A model generated the notes under the pieces. The model was not told the origin of the DNA. It saw only the letters and a program-made list of their open reading frames with translations, and did no database searches. A DNA stretch of 64,000 bases from contig NZ_CP150900.1 in NCBI RefSeq assembly GCF_038050405.1, positions 372,001 to 436,000 of the forward strand. Direction: 5' to 3'. This document shows, piece by piece, positions 30,158 through 40,419 of the stretch (position 1 is the stretch's first letter; the number at the start of each line of letters is the position of its first letter). The translations under genes and the position numbers were made by a program. Source of the DNA: Paraburkholderia sp. IMGN_8. Lineage in GTDB: Bacteria > Pseudomonadota > Gammaproteobacteria > Burkholderiales > Burkholderiaceae.

Positions 30158-30931
30158 ATGGCACTAGCTAAACGCATCATCCCCTGTCTCGACGTCACGG
30201 CTGGTCGCGTGGTCAAGGGCGTCAACTTCGTCGAATTGCGCGATGCGGGCGACCCGGTCGAAATTGCTCGCCGCTACGACGATCAGGGCGCCGACGAACT
30301 CACCTTCCTCGACATCACCGCCACCTCTGACCAGCGCGATCTGATCCTGCCGATCATCGAAGCGGTCGCCTCGCAGGTGTTCATTCCGCTGACGGTCGGC
30401 GGCGGCGTGCGCGCCGTCGAAGACGTGCGGCGTCTGCTGAACGCGGGCGCGGACAAGATCAGCATGAACTCGTCGGCGGTCTCGAATCCGCAGCTGGTGC
30501 GCGACGCGACGGACAAATACGGCTCGCAATGCATCGTCGTCGCGATCGACGCGAAGCGCGTGTCCGCAGACGGCGAACCGCCGCGCTGGGAAGTTTTCAC
30601 GCATGGCGGGCGCAAGGCGACCGGGCTGGACGCCGTCGAATGGGCGCGCAAGATGGCCGAACTCGGCGCCGGCGAAATCCTGCTGACCAGCATGGACCGC
30701 GACGGCACCAAAAGCGGCTTCGACCTCGCGCTCACGCGCGCGGTGTCGGACGCGGTGCCGATTCCGGTGATCGCTTCGGGCGGGGTCGGCTCGCTACAGC
30801 ATCTGGCCGACGGCATCAAGAACGGTCACGCGGACGCGGTGCTGGCCGCCAGCATCTTCCACTACGGCGAACACACCGTGGGCGAGGCCAAGCGCTTCAT
30901 GGCCGATCAAGGCATTTCGGTGAGGTTGTGA
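30158..30931 (+). CDS. hisF: Imidazole glycerol phosphate synthase, cyclase subunit
   Basis: 257 residues from ATG 30158. Barrel with catalytic Asp in [17 protein letters not shown] and Asp in [12 protein letters not shown], plus [14 protein letters not shown] and VIASGGVGS. It works with HisH. It is followed directly by hisI with a 1-base gap. Confidence 0.96.
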   Translation: MALAKRIIPCLDVTAGRVVKGVNFVELRDAGDPVEIARRYDDQGADELTFLDITATSDQRDLILPIIEAVASQVFIPLTVGGGVRAVEDVRRLLNAGADKISMNSSAVSNPQLVRDATDKYGSQCIVVAIDAKRVSADGEPPRWEVFTHGGRKATGLDAVEWARKMAELGAGEILLTSMDRDGTKSGFDLALTRAVSDAVPIPVIASGGVGSLQHLADGIKNGHADAVLAASIFHYGEHTVGEAKRFMADQGISVRL

Positions 30932-30932
30932 C

Positions 30933-31343
30933 GTGGTGAATCCGTCGGACGTGGACTGGCTCGACAAGGTCAAGTGGGACGCGAACGGCCTTGTGCCGGT
31001 GATTGCGCAGGAAGCGTCGACGAACGACGTGCTGATGTTCGCGTGGATGAACCGCGAGGCATTGGCGAAAACCGTCGAAACCGGCCGCGCGGTGTATTTC
31101 TCGCGCTCGCGCCAGCGCCTGTGGTTCAAGGGCGAAGAGTCTGGCCACGTGCAGCATGTGCACGAAGTGCGGCTCGATTGCGACGAAGATGTCGTGCTGC
31201 TGAAGGTCGAGCAGGTGTCGGGCATCGCCTGCCACACCGGCCGCCACTCGTGCTTTTTCCAGAAATTCGAAGGCACGGCTGACGACGGCGACTGGGTCGC
31301 CGTCGAGCCCGTGCTGAAAGACCCCGAACACATCTACAAATGA
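30933..31343 (+). CDS. hisI: Phosphoribosyl-AMP cyclohydrolase
   Basis: 136 residues starting at GTG 30933. It has [27 protein letters not shown], the metal motif LDCDEDVVL and [10 protein letters not shown]. It is the separate cyclohydrolase rather than the fused HisIE; hisE follows with a 4-base overlap. Confidence 0.96.
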   Translation: MVNPSDVDWLDKVKWDANGLVPVIAQEASTNDVLMFAWMNREALAKTVETGRAVYFSRSRQRLWFKGEESGHVQHVHEVRLDCDEDVVLLKVEQVSGIACHTGRHSCFFQKFEGTADDGDWVAVEPVLKDPEHIYK

Positions 31344-31714
31344 CGCAATCCACGCAATCTACTAACGACACGCTGCTGCGTCTCGCTGCCATCATCGACA
31401 GCCGCAAGGGTGGCGATCCGGACGTTTCGTACGTCTCGCGCCTGTTCCACAAGGGCGATGACGCGGTTCTGAAGAAGATCGGCGAGGAAGCCACCGAAGT
31501 CGTGCTGGCCGCCAAAGACGCGCGCCATGGCGGCGCGCCGAAAGCGCTGGTCGGCGAAGTGGCCGACCTGTGGTTTCATTGCCTCGTGATGCTGTCGCAT
31601 TTCGATCTGAACCCGGCGGACGTGCTCGCCGAACTCGAGCGCCGCGAAGGCCTGTCGGGTATCGAGGAAAAGGCGCTGCGCAAGAGCCGCGAACGCGAGC
31701 AGAACGGCGACTGA
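31340..31714 (+). CDS. hisE: Phosphoribosyl-ATP pyrophosphatase
   Basis: A 124-residue all-alpha NTP pyrophosphatase of the MazG-like superfamily: [15 protein letters not shown] and [13 protein letters not shown] hold the metal-binding acidic residues. Last gene of the his cluster. Confidence 0.95.
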   Translation: MTQSTQSTNDTLLRLAAIIDSRKGGDPDVSYVSRLFHKGDDAVLKKIGEEATEVVLAAKDARHGGAPKALVGEVADLWFHCLVMLSHFDLNPADVLAELERREGLSGIEEKALRKSREREQNGD

Positions 31715-31799
31715 TTGCCACATAATGTCTTGAAGTAGCGAACGCCGGCGCCCACATTGCACTGAACACATCCGACCGCATCCTCAGGAGGACGCAAGC

Positions 31800-32195
31800 A
31801 TGGAACAGTCGCACAACAGTTACCCGCCGCCGGCGTATCGCAACGCGATCGACTCCGACCGCGAGCGCAGTCTGCGCACGCTCACCCATGTTCTGTACGC
31901 GCTGTATGCGGTCCATTGGCTGACGGGCGGGATTTCGATTCTGATCGCGGTCATCGTCAACTATGTGAAGCGCCAGGATGTGGCCGGCACGCCGTACGAA
32001 GCACACTTCGAGTGGCAGATCCGCTCGTTCTGGATGGGCCTGGCCGGCTATCTGATCGGCGGCGCGCTGGTTTTTGTCCTGATCGGCTTTCCGGTTCTGT
32101 GGGCCGTCAGCATCTGGATGTTGTACCGTATTATCAAGGGCTGGCTGTATCTGTACGATAACAAGCCGCTCGCGGATCCGCGCGGCTGGTTCTGA
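31800..32195 (+). CDS. DUF4870-type small membrane protein
   Basis: 131 residues with three hydrophobic helices (from TLTHVLYALYAVHWLTGGI; FWMGLAGYLIGGALVFVLIG; LWAVSIWMLYRIIKGW) and the FEWQIRSFW loop typical of this family. Strong AGGAGG Shine-Dalgarno sequence upstream of ATG 31800. Function unknown; frequently beside his and hinT genes in this order. Confidence 0.85.
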   Translation: MEQSHNSYPPPAYRNAIDSDRERSLRTLTHVLYALYAVHWLTGGISILIAVIVNYVKRQDVAGTPYEAHFEWQIRSFWMGLAGYLIGGALVFVLIGFPVLWAVSIWMLYRIIKGWLYLYDNKPLADPRGWF

Positions 32196-32262
32196 GTTTC
32201 GTCTGCTGGCTACTGAGCTGGAAAAGAAAACCGCGGAACCGCGCCGAACGCTTCGCGCTTTA

Positions 32263-32284
32263 GCCATACCGCGGCCATACCGCG
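32263..32284 (+). repeat. Two tandem 11-bp units
   Basis: GCCATACCGCG occurs twice in tandem just before the hinT start. Confidence 0.8.
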
Positions 32285-32295
32285 TCAGGAATACG

Positions 32296-32661
32296 ATGAG
32301 TCACGACCCGAACTGCCTTTTCTGCAAGATCGCCGCCGGCGAGATTCCGTCGACCAAAGTCCATGAAGACGAAGAGTTTATTGCCTTCCGCGACATCCGT
32401 CCGGCGGCCGAAACTCACGTGCTGGTGATTCCGCGCAAGCACATCGCGACGCTGTCGAACTGCGCCGAAAGCGACGCATCGCTGCTTGGTAGAATGCTTG
32501 TTCTGGTTGCGCGTTTGGCCGACCAGCTGGGCGTCGCTTATACCGGTGGTGAAACCGGGTTTCGCACGGTGATCAATACCGGTCCCGGCGGCGGGCAAGA
32601 GGTGTATCACCTGCACGCGCATATTCTGGCGGGGCCGCGTCCGTGGCACCGAATGGGCTGA
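32296..32661 (+). CDS. hinT: HIT-family nucleotide phosphoramidase
   Basis: 121 residues: CLFCKIAAGEIPS at the start, HVLVIPRKHI, and the histidine triad YHLHAHIL near the end. HinT proteins hydrolyse nucleoside phosphoramidates. Starts at ATG 32296. A 250-base gap separates it from tatA and holds no recognisable element. Confidence 0.95.
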   Translation: MSHDPNCLFCKIAAGEIPSTKVHEDEEFIAFRDIRPAAETHVLVIPRKHIATLSNCAESDASLLGRMLVLVARLADQLGVAYTGGETGFRTVINTGPGGGQEVYHLHAHILAGPRPWHRMG

Positions 32662-32884
32662 CGAATGGACGATTGATTGGCCGTCGCTCGCATGACGAGT
32701 TTTGGCCACGGACAATAGCGCAGCGGTGTTTCTGCCGCGTTGTAATTACGCCGACGCGATCGTCTGGTCACAATCATATTCACTGTGCCGCCGGTTGAAT
32801 CGGAAGAGCCTGCGGTAACGTATAGATGAAGCGTACGCGCTTCGATTCACGCCGCAAGGCATAAGAGTTTTGCCGCATCTGTAG

Positions 32885-33151
<267 letters not shown>

Positions 33152-33190
33152 GCCGCGGCCCAACCGCGTTACTGACGGACACTTCACTTC

Positions 33191-33712
33191 ATGCTGGACC
33201 TCGGTCTAACCAAGATGGCGCTGATCGGCGTCGTCGCGCTGGTCGTACTCGGGCCTGAGCGCCTGCCACGCGTGGCCCGCACGGCCGGCGCGCTGTTCGG
33301 CCGCGCGCAGCGGTATATCAACGACGTCAAGGCCGAAGTCACGCGCGAAATCGAACTCGACGAGTTGCGTCGCATGAAAAGCGAGTTCGAAGCGGCGGCG
33401 AGCAACGTCGAAACCACTGTTCACGACAATCTGCGCAAGCACGAAACCGAGCTGAACGACGCCTGGAATTCGGGCACGTCGGTGTCGCCGAGCATTGCCG
33501 GCGGCGCGCTCGAAGGTGACGTGGGCACTTCGTCGTGGCAGACCAGCACGCCGCCCGCGGGACCCAGGCGCAAGAACTGGCGCGTCAAACAAACGGCCAT
33601 GCCCACCTGGTACAAGCGCGCCACGACGCGCCGCACGCGCGTGCAATCGGGCGCCGCGCGCGTGGCCCGTCACACGCCGGCCACCATGCGTCGTCCGACG
33701 CGGTTCTTCTGA
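33191..33712 (+). CDS. tatB: Twin-arginine translocase subunit TatB
   Basis: 173 residues: N-terminal helix with LTKMALIGVVALVVLGPERLPRVART, then a long amphipathic helix (INDVKAEVTREIELDELRRMKSEFEAAASN) and a basic, low-complexity tail. It forms the signal-peptide receptor with TatC. Confidence 0.94.
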   Translation: MLDLGLTKMALIGVVALVVLGPERLPRVARTAGALFGRAQRYINDVKAEVTREIELDELRRMKSEFEAAASNVETTVHDNLRKHETELNDAWNSGTSVSPSIAGGALEGDVGTSSWQTSTPPAGPRRKNWRVKQTAMPTWYKRATTRRTRVQSGAARVARHTPATMRRPTRFF

Positions 33713-33746
33713 TGATCAGAACGACAATCTCTAACCGAGGGCCGGT

Positions 33747-34526
33747 GTGAGCGACCCCCAGCAAACCCAAGACGAAGGCACTGAAGAGACCTTCATTTCC
33801 CACCTCGTTGAATTGCGCGACCGCATCATCCGCGCAGGCCTTGCCGTCATCGTGGTGTTTGTCGGACTCGTGTATTGGGCGCCGGACATCTTCCGGCTGT
33901 TGGCCCGGCCCTTGATGCAGAATCTGCCGAAGGACGGCAAAATGATCGTCACCGACGTCACCGGTTCGTTCTTCGTGCCGATGAAGGTCACCATGCTGGT
34001 CGCCTTCGTGATCGCGTTGCCGATCGTGCTGTACCAGATCTGGGCGTTCGTCGCGCCGGGTCTTTATCAGCATGAAAAGAAGCTGGTCGGGCCACTGGTG
34101 GGCAGCAGCTACACGCTGTTTCTGTGCGGCATGGCGTTCGCGTACTTCGTGGTGTTTCCGACCATCTTCCGCGTGATGGCGCACTACAACGCGCCGCTCG
34201 GCGCGGAGATGACCACCGATATCGACAATTACCTGAGTTTCGTGCTGACAATGTTTATTGCGTTCGGCGTGACCTTCGAGGTGCCGATCGTGGTCGTGCT
34301 GCTGGTTCGCATGAACGTGCTGACCATCAGGAAGCTCAAGGAAATTCGTCCGTATGTGATTGTCGGCGCGTTCGTGGTTTCGGCTGTGGTGACGCCGCCG
34401 GACGTGTTCTCGCAGCTGATTCTGGCGATTCCGCTGATCGTGCTGTACGAGGCCGGCATCATCGCTGCGCGGCTGATTGTAGGCAAGCAGCCGGCGGTGG
34501 TCGAAGACGCAAGTCCGCCGAATTGA
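33747..34526 (+). CDS. tatC: Twin-arginine translocase subunit TatC
   Basis: 259 residues starting with GTG 33747. Six helices and TatC signatures FISHLVELRDRIIRAG, FVAPGLYQHEKK and FGVTFEVP. Likely clients in this window are the Rieske protein (36865-37485) and the phosphatase-like lipoprotein at 1957-2889. A terminator follows. Confidence 0.96.
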   Translation: MSDPQQTQDEGTEETFISHLVELRDRIIRAGLAVIVVFVGLVYWAPDIFRLLARPLMQNLPKDGKMIVTDVTGSFFVPMKVTMLVAFVIALPIVLYQIWAFVAPGLYQHEKKLVGPLVGSSYTLFLCGMAFAYFVVFPTIFRVMAHYNAPLGAEMTTDIDNYLSFVLTMFIAFGVTFEVPIVVVLLVRMNVLTIRKLKEIRPYVIVGAFVVSAVVTPPDVFSQLILAIPLIVLYEAGIIAARLIVGKQPAVVEDASPPN

Positions 34527-34556
34527 TCTGGCGCCTCGCGCGCTGACCAAGCTGGC

Positions 34557-34600
34557 AAAACAAAAAGGGCAGTCCATTCAGGACTGCCCTTTTTGTTTTG
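34557..34600. terminator. Bidirectional terminator between tatC and degS
   Basis: AAAACAAAAAGGGCAGTCC pairs with GGACTGCCCTTTTTGTTTT around the loop ATTCA. With A- and T-tracts on either side it can end transcription from both convergent genes. Confidence 0.9.
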
Positions 34601-34656
34601 CAACCGCGTTGCTGTTTGGCTTGCCATGTCGCCTGCGGCCTGTGCCGCTGTGCATA

Positions 34657-35877
34657 TCAACCGCCGTCGTCGTCCTGCTGATCGCCGCCGTTGCTGTCCA
34701 CCGGTTGCTTCGGCGGCGGCGGGCGCTTGCCGATCGCCACGTCCAGATCCATTTCACGGCCCTTGCGCACCAGATGAACCTTGGCGGCCGTGCCCGGTTT
34801 GATCTGCGCGATCACGTTCAACAGACGCGTGGTATCGGTGATGTCCTGGCCGTTCACGCTCACCAGGATGTCGCCTGGTTTGATGCCGGCGCGGTCGGCC
34901 GGACCGTTCTTCAGCACGCCCGCGACGATCGCACCGGACTTCTGCTCCAGCCCGAACGACTCGGCGATCTCCGGGGTCACATCCTGCGGCTCGACGCCGA
35001 TCCAGCCGCGCGTCACCGAGCCGGTCGTGATGATGCTCTCCAGCACGCTGCGCGCCGTCGACACGGGAATTGCGAAGCCGATGCCGAGCGAGCCGCCTGA
35101 GCGCGAATAGATCGCCGTATTGATGCCGAGCAGATTGCCGTTCACATCGACCAAAGCGCCGCCCGAGTTGCCCGGGTTGATCGCCGCATCGGTCTGAATG
35201 AAATTTTCGAAGGTGTTGATGCCGAGGTGATTGCGCCCGAGCGCGCTGACGATGCCCATCGTCACCGTCTGGCCGACGCCGAACGGATTGCCGATCGCGA
35301 GCACCACGTCGCCCACGCGCGTCTGGTCCATGCGGCCGAGCGTGATGGTGGGTAGATTGGTCATGTTGACCTTCAGCACAGCGAGGTCCGTTTCCGGATC
35401 GACGCCGATCACCTTCGCATTGGTGGTGCGACCATCGGCCAGCGCAATTTCAATCTGATCCGCGCCGTCCACGACGTGCTGGTTCGTTAGAATGTAACCT
35501 TCCGAACTCACTATCACACCCGAGCCAAGATTGGAGGCGGGTTGTTCCTGCTGCTTGCCTTTGTTCTTGTCGCCGAAGAAGTAGCGGAACAACGGATCTT
35601 TCGCCCGGGGATCGGGCGGCAGCGAGCCATCCTTGCTCGAGAACACATTGACGACCGCGGGCATGGCTTTCTGCGCGGCGTCCGCATACGACGCCTGTGC
35701 AGGGCCGCTGCCGATGCCTGGCGCCACTTCCCGAAGGGCGACGATCGGTTCGGCGAGTTGCTTGCCGAATTGCCCTTGACGCTGGAGCCACTGCGGTTTG
35801 AGGGTCGCAATGATGAACATCAGCGCCAACAGCACAGTCACCGCTTGGGCAAAGAACAGCCAAAAGCGTCTAAGCAT
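34657..35877 (-). CDS. degS: DegS-like membrane-anchored HtrA serine protease
   Basis: 406 residues: an N-terminal signal anchor (FFAQAVTVLLALMFIIATL), a trypsin-like domain with triad His134 (TNQHVVD), Asp164 (PETDLAVL) and Ser238 (NPGNSGGAL), and a single PDZ domain (about 285-375: GVLKNGPADRAGIKPGDILVSVNG). A glycine/proline/Asp-rich tail ends it. One PDZ and a membrane anchor are the architecture of DegS, which cuts the anti-sigma factor RseA in envelope stress. DegQ/MucD-type roles are not excluded. Confidence 0.88.
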   Translation of the reverse strand: MLRRFWLFFAQAVTVLLALMFIIATLKPQWLQRQGQFGKQLAEPIVALREVAPGIGSGPAQASYADAAQKAMPAVVNVFSSKDGSLPPDPRAKDPLFRYFFGDKNKGKQQEQPASNLGSGVIVSSEGYILTNQHVVDGADQIEIALADGRTTNAKVIGVDPETDLAVLKVNMTNLPTITLGRMDQTRVGDVVLAIGNPFGVGQTVTMGIVSALGRNHLGINTFENFIQTDAAINPGNSGGALVDVNGNLLGINTAIYSRSGGSLGIGFAIPVSTARSVLESIITTGSVTRGWIGVEPQDVTPEIAESFGLEQKSGAIVAGVLKNGPADRAGIKPGDILVSVNGQDITDTTRLLNVIAQIKPGTAAKVHLVRKGREMDLDVAIGKRPPPPKQPVDSNGGDQQDDDGG

Positions 35878-35896
35878 CTGAAGACTAGAGGTTTAT

Positions 35897-36643
35897 ATGG
35901 ATCGGATCGAACTTGAATTGTACTTGAACAATCTCCTTGAAACCGCGCGTTTCAAGGACTATTGCCCCAATGGATTACAGGTCGAAGGGCGCCGCCGGGT
36001 CAACAAGCTCGCGACCGGCGTGACCGCGTCAGCGGCCTTCCTGGAGGCCGCGCTCGACTGGGGCGCCGACGCCGTGCTGGTTCATCATGGCTACTTCTGG
36101 CGCAACGAGGCGCCGCAGATCACCGGGCGCAAATACGCGCGCCTGAAGCTGCTGCTCGCCAACGATCTGAACCTGTTCGCCTACCACCTGCCGCTCGACG
36201 ACCATCCCGAGTTCGGCAACAACGCGCAGATCGGCGCAAAGATGGGCTGGATCAGCGACGCACGCTTCGGCGAGAACGACCTCGGCTGGCTCGCCACGTT
36301 TCCGATGCCGATCACGCTCGCGCACTTCACCGCGCAAGTCGAGCAGACACTTGGCCGTACACCGCTGGTATTCGGCGACTCGGACCGCGAACTGCGCCGC
36401 GTCGGCTGGTGCACGGGCGCCGCGCAAGGCATGTTCGACGCCGCGATCGACGCCGGCGCCGATGTCTACCTGACCGGCGAGGTGTCGGAGTCGGTGATGC
36501 ACACGTCGGCGGAAAGCGGTGTCGCGTTCCTCGCGGCCGGCCATCACGCGACCGAGCGTTTCGGCGTGCAGGCGGTCGGCAAGCATCTATCCGAGTCGTT
36601 CGATATCGAACACCTGTTTATCGATATCCCTAATCCCGTTTGA
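35897..36643 (+). CDS. NIF3/YbgI-family metal-binding protein
   Basis: 248 residues of the Nif3-like (DUF34) family: [45 protein letters not shown] and the C-terminal [16 protein letters not shown] hold the His/Glu residues of the di-metal centre. Members form toroidal hexamers. A GTP cyclohydrolase-like activity is often assigned, but the cellular role is unclear. Divergent from degS, 19 bases apart. Confidence 0.92.
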   Translation: MDRIELELYLNNLLETARFKDYCPNGLQVEGRRRVNKLATGVTASAAFLEAALDWGADAVLVHHGYFWRNEAPQITGRKYARLKLLLANDLNLFAYHLPLDDHPEFGNNAQIGAKMGWISDARFGENDLGWLATFPMPITLAHFTAQVEQTLGRTPLVFGDSDRELRRVGWCTGAAQGMFDAAIDAGADVYLTGEVSESVMHTSAESGVAFLAAGHHATERFGVQAVGKHLSESFDIEHLFIDIPNPV

Positions 36644-36864
36644 ATTGAAAATCTGCATTAGAGAAGAAAAAGGCATGAATAACGGAGGGGGCACTTAAAA
36701 GGAGGTATAAAAAAGTTTGCGATCCGTACGGAGAAACCCTGAGATATCAATGGCTTCGCACGGTTTTTGGCAATCGGGCCTTGTAAATGCCGACTCCATT
36801 CGCGCAAACTAGCGGCGGTAGAAGCGACGTGAAGGAAAAATCCAACTCAGAAGTGGGGCGTGTG

Positions 36865-37485
36865 ATGCGAGACAAGGAAGATGAACGCGTCGACGGCAGC
36901 CGCCGTAGCTGGCTGATAGCGACGACCGTAGCAGGTGGCATAGGAGGCGTAGCCACTGTCGTACCCTTTGTTAGTTCGTTTGCACCATCTGAAAAGGCCA
37001 AGGCGGCAGGCGCGCCGGTCGAAGTCGATATCAGTAATCTCAAGCCTGGCGACATGATGACCGTTGCCTGGCGCGGTAAGCCGGTGTGGATCATCAACCG
37101 CACCGACAAGATGCTCGCCGATGTCCAGAAAGCCGATACCGAAGTAGCGGATCCCCACACCAAGAATGCTTTTTCGATGCCGTTGCCGGAGTACTGCAAC
37201 AACGAGTTCCGTTCGCGGACCGATCACAAGAACCTTTTCGTCGCCGTCGCCGTGTGCACCCATCTGGGCTGTACGCCGACGCCGCGCTTCCAGGAGGGCG
37301 CGCAGCCCAATCTTCCCGACGACTGGCCAGGCGGCTTCCTGTGTCCTTGCCACGGCTCGACCTACGACATGGCCGGCCGCGTCTTCAAGAACAAACCTGC
37401 GCCGCAGAATCTGGACGTCCCGCCTTACATGTTCACGTCGGCGAATACCCTCGTGATCGGCAAGGACGAGAAAGGAGAAGCGTAA
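36865..37485 (+). CDS. petA: Cytochrome bc1 Rieske iron-sulfur protein
   Basis: 206 residues from ATG 36865, chosen because MRDKED is the usual start and GGGG lies 9 bases before it; the frame opens at 36787. The N-terminus has the ubiquinol-cytochrome c reductase Tat/TM signal (SRRSWLIATTVAGGIGG). Cluster motifs CTHLGC and CPCHGS bind the 2Fe-2S centre that takes electrons from ubiquinol. The upstream gap (36644-36864) has an AGGAGGTATAAAA stretch and no other feature. Confidence 0.95.
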   Translation: MRDKEDERVDGSRRSWLIATTVAGGIGGVATVVPFVSSFAPSEKAKAAGAPVEVDISNLKPGDMMTVAWRGKPVWIINRTDKMLADVQKADTEVADPHTKNAFSMPLPEYCNNEFRSRTDHKNLFVAVAVCTHLGCTPTPRFQEGAQPNLPDDWPGGFLCPCHGSTYDMAGRVFKNKPAPQNLDVPPYMFTSANTLVIGKDEKGEA

Positions 37486-38865
37486 ATGGCGATCGAACAC
37501 GAAGTGGAGACGACCGGGCTTGCCGGCTGGATCGACCGGCGCTTTCCGATGACGTCGACGTGGAAGAAGCACGTCTCCGAGTACTACGCACCGAAGAATT
37601 TCAACTTCTGGTACTTCTTCGGCTCGCTGGCGCTGCTGGTGCTGGTGAACCAGATTGTCACCGGCATCTTCCTCACGATGAACTACAAGCCCGACGCGAC
37701 GCTCGCGTTCTCGTCGGTCGAGTACATCATGCGCGACGTGCCGTGGGGCTGGCTGATCCGCTATATGCACTCCACAGGCGCGTCGATGTTTTTTGTCGTC
37801 GTGTATCTGCATATGTTCCGCGGGCTGATGTACGGCTCGTATCGCAAGCCACGCGAGCTGGTGTGGGTGTTCGGCTGCGCGATTTTCCTGAGCCTGATGG
37901 CAGAAGCGTTTTTCGGCTACCTGCTGCCGTGGGGCCAGATGTCGTTCTGGGGCGCGCAGGTGATCGTGAACCTGTTCTCGGCGATTCCGTTCATTGGGCC
38001 GGATCTGTCGTTGTGGATTCGCGGCGACTACGTCGTGTCCGACGTCACGCTGAACCGCTTTTTCGCGTTCCACGTGATCGCGATTCCGCTGGTTCTGATC
38101 TTGCTGGTCGTCGTGCATCTGGTGGCGCTGCATGAAGTCGGTTCGAACAATCCGGACGGCATCGAGATCAAGGGGAAGAAGGACACGAACGGCATTCCGC
38201 TCGACGGCATTCCGTTCCACCCGTACTACTCGGTGCACGATTTCATGGGCGTGTCGGTGTTCCTGATAGTCTTCGCGGCGATCATCTTTTTCGCGCCGGA
38301 GATGGGCGGGTACTTCCTTGAAGCGAACAACTTCATTCCCGCGAATCCGCTGCAAACGCCGCAGGAAATTGCGCCTGTGTGGTACTTCACGGCGTTCTAT
38401 GCGATGCTGCGCGCCACCACCGATCCGTTCAAGATCGTGCTGATGATCATCATCGCGCTGCTCGGCCTGTTCGCGCTGGTCCGCGCGCGCGGCAAGTGGA
38501 AGCTTGGGCTTCCGGTGCTCGCCGTGCTGGTGATTCTGGCGATGGCGTTCACCGAATCGAAGTTCTGGGGCGTGGTGGTGATGGGCGGCGCGGTGATCTC
38601 GCTGTTCTTCCTGCCGTGGCTCGACCGCTCGCCGGTGAAGTCGATCCGCTACCGGCCGTTTTTTCACAAGGTGTTCTACGGGATCTTCGTGCTCGCCTTC
38701 CTGACGTTGGGCTTCCTCGGCACTAAACCGCCGTCGCCGGCTTCGACGTTGATTGCACAGGTGTGCGCGCTGATCTACTTCGCGTTTTTCCTCGGTATGC
38801 CGTTCTGGACGCGGCTTGGCACGTTCAAGCAGCCGCCCGAACGGGTGCGGTTCAAGCCTCACTAA
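37486..38865 (+). CDS. petB: Cytochrome b of the bc1 complex
   Basis: 459 residues with eight or more helices, starting directly after the petA stop. The Qo-site PEWY-type region appears as PVWYFTAFYAMLR, and heme-ligand helices carry GWLIRYMHSTGASMFFVVVYLHMFRG and AFHVIAIPLVLILLVVVHLVALHE. It carries the two b hemes of the Q cycle. Confidence 0.96.
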   Translation: MAIEHEVETTGLAGWIDRRFPMTSTWKKHVSEYYAPKNFNFWYFFGSLALLVLVNQIVTGIFLTMNYKPDATLAFSSVEYIMRDVPWGWLIRYMHSTGASMFFVVVYLHMFRGLMYGSYRKPRELVWVFGCAIFLSLMAEAFFGYLLPWGQMSFWGAQVIVNLFSAIPFIGPDLSLWIRGDYVVSDVTLNRFFAFHVIAIPLVLILLVVVHLVALHEVGSNNPDGIEIKGKKDTNGIPLDGIPFHPYYSVHDFMGVSVFLIVFAAIIFFAPEMGGYFLEANNFIPANPLQTPQEIAPVWYFTAFYAMLRATTDPFKIVLMIIIALLGLFALVRARGKWKLGLPVLAVLVILAMAFTESKFWGVVVMGGAVISLFFLPWLDRSPVKSIRYRPFFHKVFYGIFVLAFLTLGFLGTKPPSPASTLIAQVCALIYFAFFLGMPFWTRLGTFKQPPERVRFKPH

Positions 38866-38887
38866 TCGCGAGCCAGGAGAACACGAA

Positions 38888-39643
38888 ATGAAAAAGCTGC
38901 TTTCGACGTGCGCGCTAATTGGCGCGACACTGCTCGCGGTGCTGGCAGGCCCGGCGCACGCGGACGAGAATTTCCCTCTCGACCGCGTGCCCGATAACGC
39001 GGAGAATTTCGCTTCCTTGCAGCACGGCGCGCAATTGTTTGTAAACTATTGCCTGAATTGCCACAGCGCGAACCTGATGCGCTACAACCGGCTGACCGAC
39101 CTCGGCATTACGCCGAGTGAAATCCAGTCGAACCTGCTGTTCACCACCGACAAGGTCGGCAACACGATGACCGTGGCGATGCGCCCGGACGACGCGAAAG
39201 CGTGGTTCGGCGCGAGTCCGCCGGATTTGTCTGTGGAAGCGCGAGCGCGCAGCAAGGATTGGCTGTACACGTATCTGCGCAGTTTTTATCGCGACGATAC
39301 GCGGCCGACCGGCTGGAACAATCTGGTGTACGAAAACGTGAGCATGCCTCACGTGCTGTGGCAGCTTCAGGGGCAACGTACCGCGAAGTTCGGTGACGAA
39401 ACCGACGAAAAAACAGGCGAAACAGTGCACAAATTTGTCGGCTTCCAACAGGTCACTCCGGGGACGATGTCGCCGGTAGATTATGATTCTGCTGTGGCCG
39501 ACCTTGTGTCGTACCTGTCATGGATGTCCGAACCGACGCAGAAAACCCGCAAACAGCTTGGCGTGTGGGTACTGCTCTTCCTCGGCATCCTGAGCTTTTT
39601 CGCCTGGCGATTGAACGCCGCGTACTGGAAACATATCAAATAA
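38888..39643 (+). CDS. petC: Cytochrome c1
   Basis: 251 residues from ATG 38888 with a signal peptide (MKKLLSTCALIGATLLAVLA). Heme motif CLNCH (Cys55, Cys58, His59), a methionine-rich distal part and a C-terminal membrane anchor (LGVWVLLFLGILSFFAWRL). It passes electrons on to soluble cytochrome c. The last gene of petABC. Confidence 0.96.
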   Translation: MKKLLSTCALIGATLLAVLAGPAHADENFPLDRVPDNAENFASLQHGAQLFVNYCLNCHSANLMRYNRLTDLGITPSEIQSNLLFTTDKVGNTMTVAMRPDDAKAWFGASPPDLSVEARARSKDWLYTYLRSFYRDDTRPTGWNNLVYENVSMPHVLWQLQGQRTAKFGDETDEKTGETVHKFVGFQQVTPGTMSPVDYDSAVADLVSYLSWMSEPTQKTRKQLGVWVLLFLGILSFFAWRLNAAYWKHIK

Positions 39644-39737
39644 TCACGCCGTCACCGGCGTGGGGCCGGCGCCAGGAAAAACCTGCTGAACGGTTTTTCC
39701 GCGCGCTGGCCCTTCAGCTTTTTGAGGAAACGTAAAC

Positions 39738-40349
39738 ATGATGGTTCTGTATTCCGGCACAACTTGCCCGTTCTCCCAGCGTTGCCGGCTGGTGTTGTTC
39801 GAAAAGGGCATGGACTTCGAGATCCGCGACGTCGACCTGTTTAACAAGCCGGAAGACATCGCTGTGATGAATCCGTATGGTCAGGTGCCGATTCTCGTCG
39901 AACGGGACCTGATTCTGTACGAATCGAATATCATCAACGAGTACATCGACGAGCGCTTCCCGCACCCGCAACTGATGCCGGCCGATCCGGTTCAGCGCGC
40001 CCGTGCCCGCCTGTTCCTGCTCAACTTCGAAAAGGAGTTGTTCGTCCACGTCGGCACGCTCGAAAACGAAAAGGGCAAGGCCGCTGAGAAGAATCACGAA
40101 AAGGCGCGCCTCGCGATCCGCGATCGCCTGACGCAGCTCGCACCGATCTTCCTGAAGAACAAGTACATGCTCGGCGAAGAGTTCTCGATGCTCGACGTGG
40201 CGATCGCGCCGCTGCTGTGGCGTCTGGATCACTACGGCATCGAGCTGTCGAAGAACGCTGCACCGCTGATGAAGTACGCCGAGCGCATTTTCAGCCGCCC
40301 GGCTTATATCGAAGCGCTGACGCCTTCGGAAAAGGTGATGCGTCGTTGA
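39738..40349 (+). CDS. sspA: Stringent starvation protein A
   Basis: 203 residues, glutathione-transferase fold with N-terminal thioredoxin-like part (LYSGTTCPFSQRCRLVLFEKGM) and alpha-helical C-terminal part. SspA binds RNA polymerase and redirects transcription under starvation and acid stress. It sits between petC and sspB as is usual in beta-proteobacteria. Confidence 0.95.
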   Translation: MMVLYSGTTCPFSQRCRLVLFEKGMDFEIRDVDLFNKPEDIAVMNPYGQVPILVERDLILYESNIINEYIDERFPHPQLMPADPVQRARARLFLLNFEKELFVHVGTLENEKGKAAEKNHEKARLAIRDRLTQLAPIFLKNKYMLGEEFSMLDVAIAPLLWRLDHYGIELSKNAAPLMKYAERIFSRPAYIEALTPSEKVMRR

Positions 40350-40419
40350 GTTTGGCTTTGGGGTGAGGGCACCGCGCGCATGGTTTTGCGCGGGCCCGCA
40401 CCCGGTAAGAGGACTGTTG